Shown in pieces: positions 7,582 through 15,525 of a stretch of 64,000 bases of DNA (within the stretch, counting starts at the first letter, position 1; each line of letters starts with the position of its first letter). The DNA comes from an uncultured Lachnospiraceae bacterium. GTDB lineage: Bacteria > Bacillota > Clostridia > Lachnospirales > Lachnospiraceae. The position numbers and the translations under genes were made by a program. The stretch covers positions 1 to 64,000 of the forward strand of contig CAJTMW010000012.1 of assembly GCA_910577275.1 (NCBI GenBank). The letters run 5' to 3'. The notes under the pieces are model-generated. The model was given only the letters and a program-made list of their open reading frames with translations, searched no databases and was not told the origin of the DNA.

Positions 7582-7648
7582 GTTGTAAGGAGAAACCTGT
7601 CACAGGCAGGAGGATTCCTTGCAACCTACGCGCGCATCAATGCGCTCC
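7582..7648 (+). repeat. Dispersed hairpin element, copy A
   Basis: Outer stem GTTGTAAGGA (7582-7591) pairs with TCCTTGCAAC (7616-7625). The inner stem is CCTG/CAGG, and the purine-rich AGGA before the 3' outer arm is shared with copies B and C. A shorter second hairpin, GCGCAT/ATGCGC, follows at about 7632-7645. It lies about 190 bases before the HTH-aminotransferase gene. Confidence 0.6.
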
Positions 7649-7682
7649 CTATTTATACTCTCAGAACTTTGCCATGCTAAAA

Positions 7683-7789
7683 TTGAACTTTCAAACACAA
7701 ATTGAACTTTTATGAAAATAAACTTTTTCACATTTTCATATTGAACTTCTCCTCCCATTATGTTATCATTCTTTTGAAAATAAACTTTT
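7683..7789 (+). promoter_or_regulatory. Promoter with repeated AACTT sites for the HTH-aminotransferase gene
   Basis: A sigma-A promoter, TTGAAC (7741-7746), 17 bases, TATCAT (7764-7769), drives the fusion gene. TTGAACTT occurs at 7683, 7702 and 7741, and a 15-base repeat TGAAAATAAACTTTT at 7713-7727 and 7775-7789 (62 bases apart). Sites overlap the -35 box and the transcription start. These are likely operators for the HTH domain encoded just downstream. Confidence 0.55.
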
Positions 7790-7813
7790 CTCATAACAAC
7801 AGGAGATTCAAAA

Positions 7814-9424
7814 ATGAACTACAGTACCTTTTCCGAACGGTTAACCGCCTCTATGCGGGAGCAGAACCTGAAACAGGTGGATTTCCTGCGGGAAGCGGAT
7901 AAGGACGGCGTCAAGCTTGGAAAAAGCCAGATGAGCCAGTATGTCAGCGGGAAAGCCGTTCCGCGCAAAAATATCGCGCTGTTTCTGGCAGGCGTTTTAA
8001 ATGTGGATGTACAGTGGCTGTTACACGGCAGACCGGCGGCTGACAACAGCGCCACAGAAACAACGGCTGACAATAATACCGCCACGACAACCACGGCTCC
8101 CGGCTCTCCGCCGCAGCCGCTGTCCGCCGCGCCGGTTCCCTCAGACGGCGGCAGGACGCAAAAAGAAAAAATAAAATCCCCGAATTTCAATGCAAAAGGA
8201 GCGCTAACAATGAATGAAATCAAAAAATCTTCTAAATTAGATTATGTATTATACGATGTAAGGGGCCCGGTGGTGGACGAGGCCACGAGAATGGAGGAAA
8301 ATGGAACCAGCGTTCTGAAACTGAACATCGGGAATCCCGCTCCCTTCGGCTTCCGCACCCCCGACGAGGTGATTTACGATATGCAGAGACAGCTCACCGA
8401 ATGCGAGGGCTACTCCGCCGCAAAGGGACTATTTTCCGCAAGAAAAGCAATCATGCAGTATGCGCAGATAAAAAATATCCCCAATCTTTCCATAGAAGAT
8501 ATCTATACCGGCAACGGCGTAAGCGAGCTGATTAACCTCTCCATGTCCGCCCTTCTTAACGACAGCGACGAGGTTCTCGTCCCCGCGCCGGATTATCCCT
8601 TATGGACCGCCTGCGTCACCCTGGCCGGAGGAAAAGCCGTCCATTACCTCTGCGACGAGGAGGCCGAATGGTACCCTGACATGGACGATATCCGAAAAAA
8701 AATAACGGACAGGACAAAGGCCATCGTCATCATCAACCCCAACAACCCCACGGGCGCGGTCTATCCCAGGGAGGTTCTTCAGGAGATTGTTGAAATTGCA
8801 AGGCAACATCAGCTCATTATTTTTTCCGATGAAATCTACGACCGCCTTGTGATGGACGACGCCGTTCATATTCCCATTGCCTCCCTTGCGCCGGATTTGT
8901 TCTGCGTTACCTTCAGCGGATTGTCCAAATCCCATATGATTGCCGGCTTTCGGATTGGCTGGATGATATTAAGCGGAAACAAAAAGATTGCAAAGGATTA
9001 TATTGAAGGACTGAATATGCTTTCCAACATGCGCCTTTGCTCCAATGTGCCCGCCCAGTCCATTGTGCAGACAGCCCTTGGGGGATATCAGAGCGTGAAT
9101 AATTATATCGTTCCCGGGGGAAGGGTCTACGAGCAGCGGGATTATATCTATAAGGCATTGAACGAAATTCCGGGAATCAGCGCCGTTAAGCCCAAAGCCG
9201 CTTTCTATATTTTCCCTAAGCTGGATGTGAAAAAGTTCAATATTCAGGACGATGAAAAGTTTGCGCTGGACCTGCTGCGGGAGAAAAAGCTGCTGATTAT
9301 CCACGGGGGCGGGTTCAACTGGAATCAGCCTGACCACTTCCGCATTGTGTATCTGCCCCGTATCGAGGTTTTGAAGGACGCAATGAGAAGCCTTGCGGAT
9401 TTCCTTCGGTATTACAGGCAGTAG
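7814..9424 (+). CDS. XRE-HTH / AlaA-type aminotransferase fusion
   Basis: 536 aa. Residues 1-75 are an XRE helix-turn-helix (GKSQMSQYVSGKAVPRKN) ending in NVDVQWLLHG, as in phage repressors. A Thr/Ala/Pro-rich linker runs to about 132. From 133 on there is a complete fold-type I aminotransferase of the AlaA class: NIGNPAPFGF, INPNNPTGAVYP (cofactor binding), the PLP lysine at about residue 372 in GLSKSHMIAGFRIGW, and the C-terminal FRIVYLP arginine that binds the carboxylate. AlaA enzymes make alanine from pyruvate and glutamate. The linker end carries a perfect ribosome site before an in-frame ATG at 8210, so a free enzyme could also be made. Repeated sites upstream suggest autoregulation. 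Confidence 0.85.
   Translation: MNYSTFSERLTASMREQNLKQVDFLREADKDGVKLGKSQMSQYVSGKAVPRKNIALFLAGVLNVDVQWLLHGRPAADNSATETTADNNTATTTTAPGSPPQPLSAAPVPSDGGRTQKEKIKSPNFNAKGALTMNEIKKSSKLDYVLYDVRGPVVDEATRMEENGTSVLKLNIGNPAPFGFRTPDEVIYDMQRQLTECEGYSAAKGLFSARKAIMQYAQIKNIPNLSIEDIYTGNGVSELINLSMSALLNDSDEVLVPAPDYPLWTACVTLAGGKAVHYLCDEEAEWYPDMDDIRKKITDRTKAIVIINPNNPTGAVYPREVLQEIVEIARQHQLIIFSDEIYDRLVMDDAVHIPIASLAPDLFCVTFSGLSKSHMIAGFRIGWMILSGNKKIAKDYIEGLNMLSNMRLCSNVPAQSIVQTALGGYQSVNNYIVPGGRVYEQRDYIYKALNEIPGISAVKPKAAFYIFPKLDVKKFNIQDDEKFALDLLREKKLLIIHGGGFNWNQPDHFRIVYLPRIEVLKDAMRSLADFLRYYRQ
8194..8212 (+). promoter_or_regulatory. Internal ribosome binding site and in-frame ATG (8210)
   Basis: AAAAGGAG (8194-8201), eight bases, then ATG at 8210, in frame with the upstream HTH. 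Translation from here would give a 404-residue stand-alone aminotransferase without the DNA-binding domain. The spacing is ideal, better than chance in a coding linker. Confidence 0.6.
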
Positions 9425-9503
9425 GTATGTATCTGAAAAAGTTGCGCTCAAAAATCCAGAATCAACAAAGCAAAAGATTTCTTCTGAATTTTTGCATATA
9501 TTG

Positions 9504-9560
9504 AAAGGGGCATCGCTCTGTCATCTAACTTGATGATTTTGCGAGACCCCTTTTGCTTTT
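9504..9560 (+). terminator. Probable terminator after the aminotransferase fusion
   Basis: AAAGGGG-CA-TCGC (from 9504) pairs with GCGA-GA-CCCCTTTT (9541-9554) across a 30-base loop that itself can fold; T-rich sequence follows. Long loop makes it less certain. Confidence 0.5.
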
Positions 9561-9587
9561 GTATCTATTTCAATTCACAATCCCATA

Positions 9588-10016
9588 TTATAAATATTCC
9601 TTAATCCTCAAGACTGTCTGTTCCCCTTGCTTTTCACTCACAAGCTCTGACAAATTTTCTTTCGTAACAAACAGATTCCTCGGATTTCTACCAATTATCA
9701 AATACTGATTCTTATCATCAAGCGCAATGTACTTTCTCGTATCATCATCCAAAAGTATGTCTGCATTATCAATCACTATCAACTTTTTTTCTGTATTGCG
9801 AATAATATTCCCAATATCCTTCTGATAATCTAAATAGTTTAAACAAATAATATCAGGATTCAATGCCATGCACTCTTTTATAAATGAAAAAGCTACCGTT
9901 TTTCCTGTTCCGGAATCTCCCGTCAATATCGTAATGTTATTCGTGAATTCAAAATCTAAAACAAATGAAGTATGCTCTGTAGAAAAATGCTCCATTACAA
10001 TTGGCTTACTCTTCAT
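9588..10016 (-). CDS. Small P-loop ATPase paired with a DUF4869-like protein
   Basis: 142 aa. Walker A is LTGDSGTGKTVAFSFI (about residues 31-46), and KKLIVIDNADILLDDD (about 76-91) has the hydrophobic strand ending in Asp-Asn expected of Walker B. IIGRNPRNLFV afterwards resembles a sensor-like strand. At 142 residues it is a minimal NTPase domain with no helicase or nuclease part. It overlaps the upstream DUF4869-like gene by 11 bp, so the two are made together and probably act as a unit. Possible roles are host defence or a toxin-antitoxin-like switch; this is inference from gene pairing only. Confidence 0.6.
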   Translation of the reverse strand: MKSKPIVMEHFSTEHTSFVLDFEFTNNITILTGDSGTGKTVAFSFIKECMALNPDIICLNYLDYQKDIGNIIRNTEKKLIVIDNADILLDDDTRKYIALDDKNQYLIIGRNPRNLFVTKENLSELVSEKQGEQTVLRIKEYL

Positions 10017-10449
10017 TGCACCACCACTCCTTTAATTCCTCATAATCACAAATTTCTTTCTTTTCCAAAGAAGTTTGTACACTCACCGCTGGCATTTCAA
10101 AAGGAATCAGCGCATAGTCACTATAAACATTGCCTGCCTCAAGATTATATAACACCTCCAATGCATTGTTTCCACATTCTTTCAGGCAAAATACTTTGTC
10201 TGGATTATATAGTACATTTAGCACCGTTTTACAACCGACTGATAACTTGTCAACATCCAGAACTATATCGTCAAATTTAGAGCATATTTTGTATTTGCTG
10301 ATTAACTTCGCGCCATCTATTATTCCTATAACTTTTGATGCCCTGTCATCAAGCTTACGCGCGGTATTTTGATTAAAATAAATGTCGTTTAGTTCTACGT
10401 ATTCCATATCTTGAGGAATATCGTTTTTGTTCTTAAAAATTGTTATCAC
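10006..10449 (-). CDS. DUF4869-like protein
   Basis: 147 aa from a GTG at 10449, which has GGAGGTGG four bases upstream; the longer frame to 10506 has no ribosome site. The protein begins (M)ITIFKNKNDIPQDMEYVELN and continues NDIYFNQNTARKLDDR, the pattern I recall for DUF4869 proteins of Lachnospiraceae. No catalytic motif is evident. The gene is followed by, and overlaps, a small ATPase gene. DUF4869 proteins have no assigned function to my knowledge. Base composition is AT-rich compared with the neighbouring chromosome, which suggests acquisition by transfer. Confidence 0.6.
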   Translation of the reverse strand: MITIFKNKNDIPQDMEYVELNDIYFNQNTARKLDDRASKVIGIIDGAKLISKYKICSKFDDIVLDVDKLSVGCKTVLNVLYNPDKVFCLKECGNNALEVLYNLEAGNVYSDYALIPFEMPAVSVQTSLEKKEICDYEELKEWWCNEE

Positions 10450-10624
10450 AATACCACCTCCAGGCCAATATTTTGAAATTTCATTAAAAGACTGGTTCCC
10501 CTGCAAATATGCTGCATCTTTTCTTTAAGCTGTAATCTGCCTGCATCAAGACCACAAATATCATCTGGCATTCGCCTCATAGATATGTTTTCATCAATGC
10601 ACTTCCTTTAATTTATTCCCCAAC

Positions 10625-11959
10625 TTATCTCCCCGGCAGCCACACCCTCTGCCCCGGATAAATCAGCCCGGGGGGTCTTATGCCATTATAATCCACAAAT
10701 TCCCTGAAACCACACTCATTCTCATTCATATATCCCTTATAAATCCCCCACAGGGTATCGCCCTTTTGCACGAAATACACGGAATCCTCCAGGCGGAAGG
10801 TCTGCATCATTGTCAAAAGGGTGTCCTCGCACATCTCCTTTTGCCGGGCTTCCTTTCTGATTCTGGACGCCATATACCAGCCTCCGGCTTCCGGCTCCAT
10901 CAGCGGTATGGCGAGCGTAACCTCATAGGTATCGGTGATTCCCTTCCAGACAAGATAATTGTACCAGCCAACCTTTTCCTCCCTGCGTTCCCACTTTATT
11001 TTCCGGTCGGCTCCCGCCGGTAAAAGGCGGTCAAAATCCGCTCCCGCATTTTCCACATAAGAACGCACTGTATCCGCATCTGAAAAATCCTCCCCCTGCA
11101 CCTGACTTATCCAGATTTCTCCCAAATCGGCAGCCCCATCCTCCAAAAGCCGCCAGTAGCCGCTCTCCGCCGTCCAGATTCTGCAATGGGCGTCATCCAT
11201 CGGCTCCCACCCCTGGGCTTTTATCACTTTCGTAATATCCAGCGTGGCAACCGGCACCACCTCTTTGTTATCCGCCGTTGTGGTCAGAATATAATCAAGC
11301 TCCCACCAGCTTGTGTCATCTTCTTCCCTGTCAGTCCGGCCGCCCCTTGTAAGACGGAGGGTATACTCCCTTTCCAAAGGGTTTATCTCAGGAATCTGCA
11401 GCAAAAACTCCTCCAAATCCTTCTGAAAATATCCCTCTCTGATAAGGGCTCTGGCCGTTTCCATTCCCTCGTTAAACTCGGGACAGTCGATTCCCGTCAC
11501 ATCATGCCACTCTTGTTCCTGCTCCCATTCCCCCTCCGCATAATATTCCGTGGAAAAAACGGGCACTCCAAAGCACCTGCTGCCCCCTTTGGGAACGGAA
11601 AACCGGATGTTATTCAGATTCATGGTGGAAACTTCCTCCTCCCTGACCTCTCCGTCCGGGAAGGTGACGCTTATTGTTTCCGACAGGGAATCCTTAATGT
11701 TGCAGACAAGCCCTGTATACTCCTGATTATCGGGGAGCGCATGTCCGTCGTCTATTACAGAAAAAGGGGCAAATTCCGGCTCTCTGTCCAAATCCCTGCC
11801 CGCCCGCTTTCCGTCCGAAGCTTCTGCTCCCGCCGCCAACGCAGACACCGGATTCGCCCCGCTGCCTAAAGTATGCTCCCTGCCTGCCGCCGCAACCGCA
11901 ATTATCAGCAAAAGCAGTACGCCGGAGAGGATTCCCATTATCAGTATTTTCTTTTTCAT
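10625..11959 (-). CDS. Membrane-anchored or secreted LysM-domain protein
   Basis: 444 aa from ATG 11959 (CAGGAG eight bases upstream). Residues 2-24 are a signal/anchor segment (KKKILIMGILSGVLLLLI) after three lysines. The long middle region is acidic and aromatic-rich and has no family I recognise. The last 50 residues form a LysM domain: YFVQKGDTLWGIYKGYMN...YNGIRPPGLIYPGQRVWLP, which binds peptidoglycan or spore-coat glycans. One LysM at the C-terminus after a large extracellular domain suggests a wall-attached protein. It seems to be a single-gene unit, with the 245-aa gene upstream about 130 bases away. Confidence 0.7.
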   Translation of the reverse strand: MKKKILIMGILSGVLLLLIIAVAAAGREHTLGSGANPVSALAAGAEASDGKRAGRDLDREPEFAPFSVIDDGHALPDNQEYTGLVCNIKDSLSETISVTFPDGEVREEEVSTMNLNNIRFSVPKGGSRCFGVPVFSTEYYAEGEWEQEQEWHDVTGIDCPEFNEGMETARALIREGYFQKDLEEFLLQIPEINPLEREYTLRLTRGGRTDREEDDTSWWELDYILTTTADNKEVVPVATLDITKVIKAQGWEPMDDAHCRIWTAESGYWRLLEDGAADLGEIWISQVQGEDFSDADTVRSYVENAGADFDRLLPAGADRKIKWERREEKVGWYNYLVWKGITDTYEVTLAIPLMEPEAGGWYMASRIRKEARQKEMCEDTLLTMMQTFRLEDSVYFVQKGDTLWGIYKGYMNENECGFREFVDYNGIRPPGLIYPGQRVWLPGR

Positions 11960-12093
11960 ATGCAATGCTCCTGTTTTTTATCCGCCTGCTTTCTGCCAAT
12001 CCCATGAGCTGTCCTTTATGTACGGCATTGACAGCGCAGATTTACCATCCGCTGCACAGGCATATTATAAAACAGGTTTGTATCATAATTGCA

Positions 12094-12831
12094 TCATAAG
12101 CTTCCCTGCCCCAGAGTATTAATCTCTATCTCCGACACATTCTCCACCGCCGGTTCCTCTCCTGCGGAAATCTCTACCTCCACACCAAACTTCTGCATAG
12201 GCGTTGTCTCTTCTTCCGGGTCTGTATACTCCCGCTCCTCCTCATCCTTATACAGGGATTTTTGCTTCCGGCGCTCCTCCATCTCATGGAGCATGGCGGC
12301 ATTCTTTGCCATTTTATAGAGGTCTGCGTCATATTCCAGCAGCTTCTGCTCATCCTTGGCCGGAACGATATCTCCGTTTGCAATCCTCCGCGCGGTTTCT
12401 AATGCCTTTGCCATGTCCTCCGCCATATCCTCATAGGCTTCGCTCTGCTGCTTTGCCACATAGCTGTTAAACTCAGCCACATATCTTTCTGATTCCGCCG
12501 CCCTGTCGGCAATCAGCTTTTCTCTTGCATCCTCAAGGGCCTGCCGCGCCTCCTCCGACAATTCGATGGACACGCCGTCCACCTCCATTTTACCGGATGA
12601 GAGCATCTTTCCGATATCAGAGGAATCAGTAAATATAAATCTTCTTTTACCCACAGTTACCGTTCCCTGTTTCCCTTTCGTTTTTCCGGCATTTGCCTGC
12701 TTTCCGCCGCTTATCTGCTTTCCTGCCTCCTGCTTTTGCCCGCTTTTGCTTTGTACTTTCCCTGAATTCTGCTGGCTTTGCCTGTTCTGCGTCATAAAAA
12801 ATTCAGCCGTTTTTACCACATTAATATCCAT
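12094..12831 (-). CDS. Coiled-coil hypothetical protein
   Basis: 245 aa. ATG 12831 is preferred because GGGAGG lies seven bases upstream; ATG 12837 would sit on the ribosome site. Residues 12-55 are Gln/Lys/Gly-rich and low complexity, 60-90 include KRRFIFTDSSDIGKML, and 95-200 are a long helical coiled-coil (ARQALEDAREKLIADRAA, AYEDMAEDMAKALETARR). The C-terminus is acidic. No signal peptide or transmembrane segment. Proteins of this type recur in Lachnospiraceae without known function; a structural or scaffold role is only a guess. Confidence 0.55.
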   Translation of the reverse strand: MDINVVKTAEFFMTQNRQSQQNSGKVQSKSGQKQEAGKQISGGKQANAGKTKGKQGTVTVGKRRFIFTDSSDIGKMLSSGKMEVDGVSIELSEEARQALEDAREKLIADRAAESERYVAEFNSYVAKQQSEAYEDMAEDMAKALETARRIANGDIVPAKDEQKLLEYDADLYKMAKNAAMLHEMEERRKQKSLYKDEEEREYTDPEEETTPMQKFGVEVEISAGEEPAVENVSEIEINTLGQGSL

Positions 12832-12970
12832 CGCCATTCCTCCCTGAACTCCTCTGCTTCTACAGTGAAAATTGAAATCCTTTTCAATCCTGCGCTTCTG
12901 CCTGTTAACTGAAATATAGATGCTAAAGTATATATCGACCAGTTTTTTATATAAGCGTACAAATTTCCTG

Positions 12971-12998
12971 TTGTTTTTTCTGACATTTATGGTATACT
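12971..12998 (+). promoter_or_regulatory. Promoter of the tRNA-Ala gene
   Basis: TTGTTT (12971-12976), 16-base spacer, TATACT (12993-12998), eight bases before the tRNA 5' end. Confidence 0.55.
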
Positions 12999-13006
12999 CT
13001 TCTCAT

Positions 13007-13079
13007 GGGGCATTGGCGCAGCTGGGAGCGCGCCACACTGGCAGTGTGGAGGTCACGGGTTCGAATCCCGTATGCTCCA
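13007..13079 (+). tRNA. tRNA-Ala (anticodon GGC)
   Basis: The 73-base cloverleaf folds fully. The acceptor stem is GGGGCAT/ATGCTCC with one G-U pair, the D arm contains GCGCAGCTGGGAGCGC, the anticodon stem is CCACA/TGTGG with loop CTGGCAG (anticodon GGC), and the T arm is ACGGG-TTCGAAT-CCCGT. The discriminator is A, as expected for alanine. No CCA is encoded. The gene stands alone, directly followed by copy B of the dispersed hairpin element, so the primary transcript may include it. Confidence 0.95.
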
Positions 13080-13085
13080 GTACTT

Positions 13086-13170
13086 GTGGTAAGGAGGGAC
13101 CCGCGAAGCGGGAGGATTCCTTATCACGCGGCAGACGCCCACGAACGGAGTTCGTTTGAAATGCGTCTGC
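13086..13170 (+). repeat. Dispersed two-hairpin element, copy B
   Basis: Hairpin 1: GTGGTAAGGA (13086-13095) with TCCTTATCAC (13118-13127), inner stem CCCGC-GAA-GCGGG. Hairpin 2: GCAGACGC (13131-13138) with GCGTCTGC (13163-13170), inner stem GAAC-GGA-GTTC. Compared with copy C both outer and inner pairs of hairpin 2 change in a compensatory way. It starts six bases after the tRNA and ends 40 bases before the Uma2 gene. Confidence 0.7.
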
Positions 13171-13210
13171 TCTTATTTTTATAAAGATAAAATTGAAGGG
13201 TAAATCTTAT

Positions 13211-13756
13211 ATGGCTTTAGCACAGGAAAAAACTTATAGTATCAGTGATATTTATGCCCTGCCGGAGGGACAGCGGGCGGAATTAATTGACGGACAGCTT
13301 TATAATATGGCTCCGCCAGGTACCGCACATCAGAAAATCAGCTGGAAACTCCATCAGACAATCGCAAACTATATCAGTTCCCAAAACGGAAACTGTGATA
13401 TCTATGCCGCGCCTTTTGCAGTTTTTCTGAATGCGGATGACAAAAATTATGTTGAGCCCGACCTTTCCGTTATATGTGACAGAAGCAAGATTAATGACAG
13501 AGGGTGTCTGGGAGCGCCTGACTGGATTATAGAAATTGTTTCACCGTCAACCCAACAGATGGATTACGGTATCAAGCTGTTTAAGTACCGGACAGCCGGA
13601 GTGCTGGAATACTGGATAGTCAATCCAATGCTGCACACCGTAACTGTTTATGACTTTGCGCATGGAAAGAAAACCTGCCAATACAGCTTTGAGGATAATA
13701 TTCCTGTCTGCATTTACAAGAATTTCAATATATGCCTTTCAAAAATAATCGGATAG
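13211..13756 (+). CDS. Uma2 family protein (putative restriction-endonuclease fold, DUF820)
   Basis: 181 aa from ATG 13211 (GAAGGG ten bases upstream). The family hallmarks are in order: YALPEGQRAELIDGQLYNM (glutamate at the start of the fold), YVEPDLSVICD (the PD motif), GAPDWIIEIVSPST (the E-x-V strand) and the KLFKYRTAGVLEYWIVNP helix-strand. Uma2/DUF820 proteins adopt a PD-(D/E)XK nuclease fold; they are most abundant in cyanobacteria and also occur in gut Clostridia. Their substrate is unknown. The gene stands alone between the tRNA/hairpin element and a terminator. Confidence 0.85.
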   Translation: MALAQEKTYSISDIYALPEGQRAELIDGQLYNMAPPGTAHQKISWKLHQTIANYISSQNGNCDIYAAPFAVFLNADDKNYVEPDLSVICDRSKINDRGCLGAPDWIIEIVSPSTQQMDYGIKLFKYRTAGVLEYWIVNPMLHTVTVYDFAHGKKTCQYSFEDNIPVCIYKNFNICLSKIIG

Positions 13757-13785
13757 GGAGCCATCCCCACCCGATTTTCTTTTTG
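13747..13785 (+). terminator. Terminator after the Uma2 gene
   Basis: AATCGG (13747-13752) pairs with CCGATT (13771-13776), with an inner GGG/CCC, then TTTCTTTTT. The first arm overlaps the last codons. Confidence 0.6.
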
Positions 13786-13856
13786 TCAGGCGTTCCGTTT
13801 CCAACACAAGCGTATTCACGCTTCCCTGCCTCCACAAAATTTCTGACGGATAAAAA

Positions 13857-15500
13857 TTATATCCACCATTCCGGCGTCAGTTCTCCAAGCGTTACAATTC
13901 TGTTGTTGTCATAATCCAGCATAACTTCAACGTTCTTGTACTCTTTCGGCATAAGCTGTGTCATAAGCTCGCGGCAGGCCCCGCAAGGAGCCATCGCCTT
14001 ACCGTCCCAGTTGATGGCGATTACCCGTCTGATTGCATTTTCACCATTTGTAATCATATTAAAGATTGCGTTTCTTTCCGCGCAAATCCCAAGCGTACAC
14101 GCCGTGTCTATGCAGACGCCTGTATATATTTTGCCGGAAGACGCCTCAATTGCGGCGGCAACGCCCCCTGCCTCTATGATTTCCGATACCTTTCTCGGGT
14201 TCAAAACGCTTTTTGCCGAATGATATAATTTTTCCCATATCTGTTCCATATTAAAATCACTGTACCTTTCCTCACTGTCCGAAAACCACGCCCTTATCAT
14301 ATTTTCAAACATGCCATACACCTCTCTGTTCGTCAGAGAGAGGGTATAATACCATCGTCCCGTATCGCTTTGGAACTCCGTCTTCACCGCCTTTAAATAT
14401 CCGCCGGCAAGCAACAGACTCCAGACGGCATTTTTCTTCACTGAAAGCTGCTCGTAATTTATCGCTTCATCAATTTCAACCGTCAAATTTTCCGGCTTCA
14501 TCAGCTTTTCAAAATCCTGCTTTACGCCCCTGCCGCCTTCCCGCAGCAATTTCTCCACCAGACCGTTAGCGCTGGAATTGGCCCAGTACGCCGCAACCTT
14601 TTGCGTATCCAGATAATTGAGAACAGACCACGGATTATAAATATCTTTTCTGTTTCCAAAGGTAAAGCCGTCGTACCACTCCTTTACCTCCTCCTTTCGG
14701 TCGGATAGCCCGAACTCGTCAAGCGCCGAAAAAACCTCTTTCTCCGTAAATCCAAAACAGTCTGCATATTTTTCCGATGTAGCAGTTATCACTTTCAGAT
14801 TATTAAGGTCTGAAAAAATTGATTCCCTACTTATTCTGGTGATTCCTGTCAAGATTGCACGTTCCATATATGGATTGGTTTTAAACGTTGCATTAAGCAA
14901 ACTCCGCATAAATCCTGTAATTTCTTCCCAGTATCCGTTTATATACGCCTCCTGCATAGGCGTATCATATTCATCCAGAAGAATAATGACTTTTTTCTTA
15001 TAAAAACGGGACAAAAACAAAGACAGCTGATGAACCGCCATAGTAGCGGTAACATCGTCCATATCTGCAGACACTGACTCAAAAAAAGCCCTCTCCCTGT
15101 TATCCAGAATATTACTCTGGCAGATAAAGTTATACTGCGAATACAAATTTGTCAATATCTGGCAGATTTTCCGGCGCGCGGTATCATAGTCCTTTTCCTT
15201 GATATTTTCAAACGAGAAACTGATAACAGGACAGGTTCCCTGAAGTTCCCTGAACTCCTCTTTTTCCCATACAAAAAGACCTTCAAACAAATCCTGCCGA
15301 CCTGAATAATCTACAGAAAAAAATTTTTCTGTCATACTCATATTTAAAGTTTTTCCAAATCTTCTGGGGCGTGTTATCAGCGTTACGCTGTCATTGCTCT
15401 GCCACCATTCTGTAAGGAAACCTGTTTTGTCAATGTAAAACAGATTATGTTCCCGAATATATTCAAAATCCTGATGACCTATCCCAACCGTCCTTTTCAC
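13857..15500 (-). CDS. AAA-ATPase-like protein fused to a cytidine deaminase domain
   Basis: 547 aa, GTG start at 15500 with GGAGG eight bases upstream. Residues 1-415 match the AAA-ATPase-like family (PF09820 type): YIDKTGFLTEWW, Walker A RPRRFGKT (44-51), Walker B VIILLDEYDTPM, TGITRISRESIFSDLNN and WYDGFTFG. Such proteins normally end in a PD-(D/E)XK nuclease domain (PDDEXK_9). Here it is absent; from Met418 a complete 130-residue cytidine deaminase follows with CAERNA (Cys473, Glu475) and PCGAC (Cys506, Cys509), the zinc and catalytic residues. The gene starts 25 bases after the ECF transporter gene, so it is probably the last gene of that operon. Either a deaminase effector driven by an ATPase sensor, or the product of a deletion that joined two genes. 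Confidence 0.85.
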   Translation of the reverse strand: MKRTVGIGHQDFEYIREHNLFYIDKTGFLTEWWQSNDSVTLITRPRRFGKTLNMSMTEKFFSVDYSGRQDLFEGLFVWEKEEFRELQGTCPVISFSFENIKEKDYDTARRKICQILTNLYSQYNFICQSNILDNRERAFFESVSADMDDVTATMAVHQLSLFLSRFYKKKVIILLDEYDTPMQEAYINGYWEEITGFMRSLLNATFKTNPYMERAILTGITRISRESIFSDLNNLKVITATSEKYADCFGFTEKEVFSALDEFGLSDRKEEVKEWYDGFTFGNRKDIYNPWSVLNYLDTQKVAAYWANSSANGLVEKLLREGGRGVKQDFEKLMKPENLTVEIDEAINYEQLSVKKNAVWSLLLAGGYLKAVKTEFQSDTGRWYYTLSLTNREVYGMFENMIRAWFSDSEERYSDFNMEQIWEKLYHSAKSVLNPRKVSEIIEAGGVAAAIEASSGKIYTGVCIDTACTLGICAERNAIFNMITNGENAIRRVIAINWDGKAMAPCGACRELMTQLMPKEYKNVEVMLDYDNNRIVTLGELTPEWWI

Positions 15501-15525
15501 GCATCACACCTCCGTCAATTTGCCC

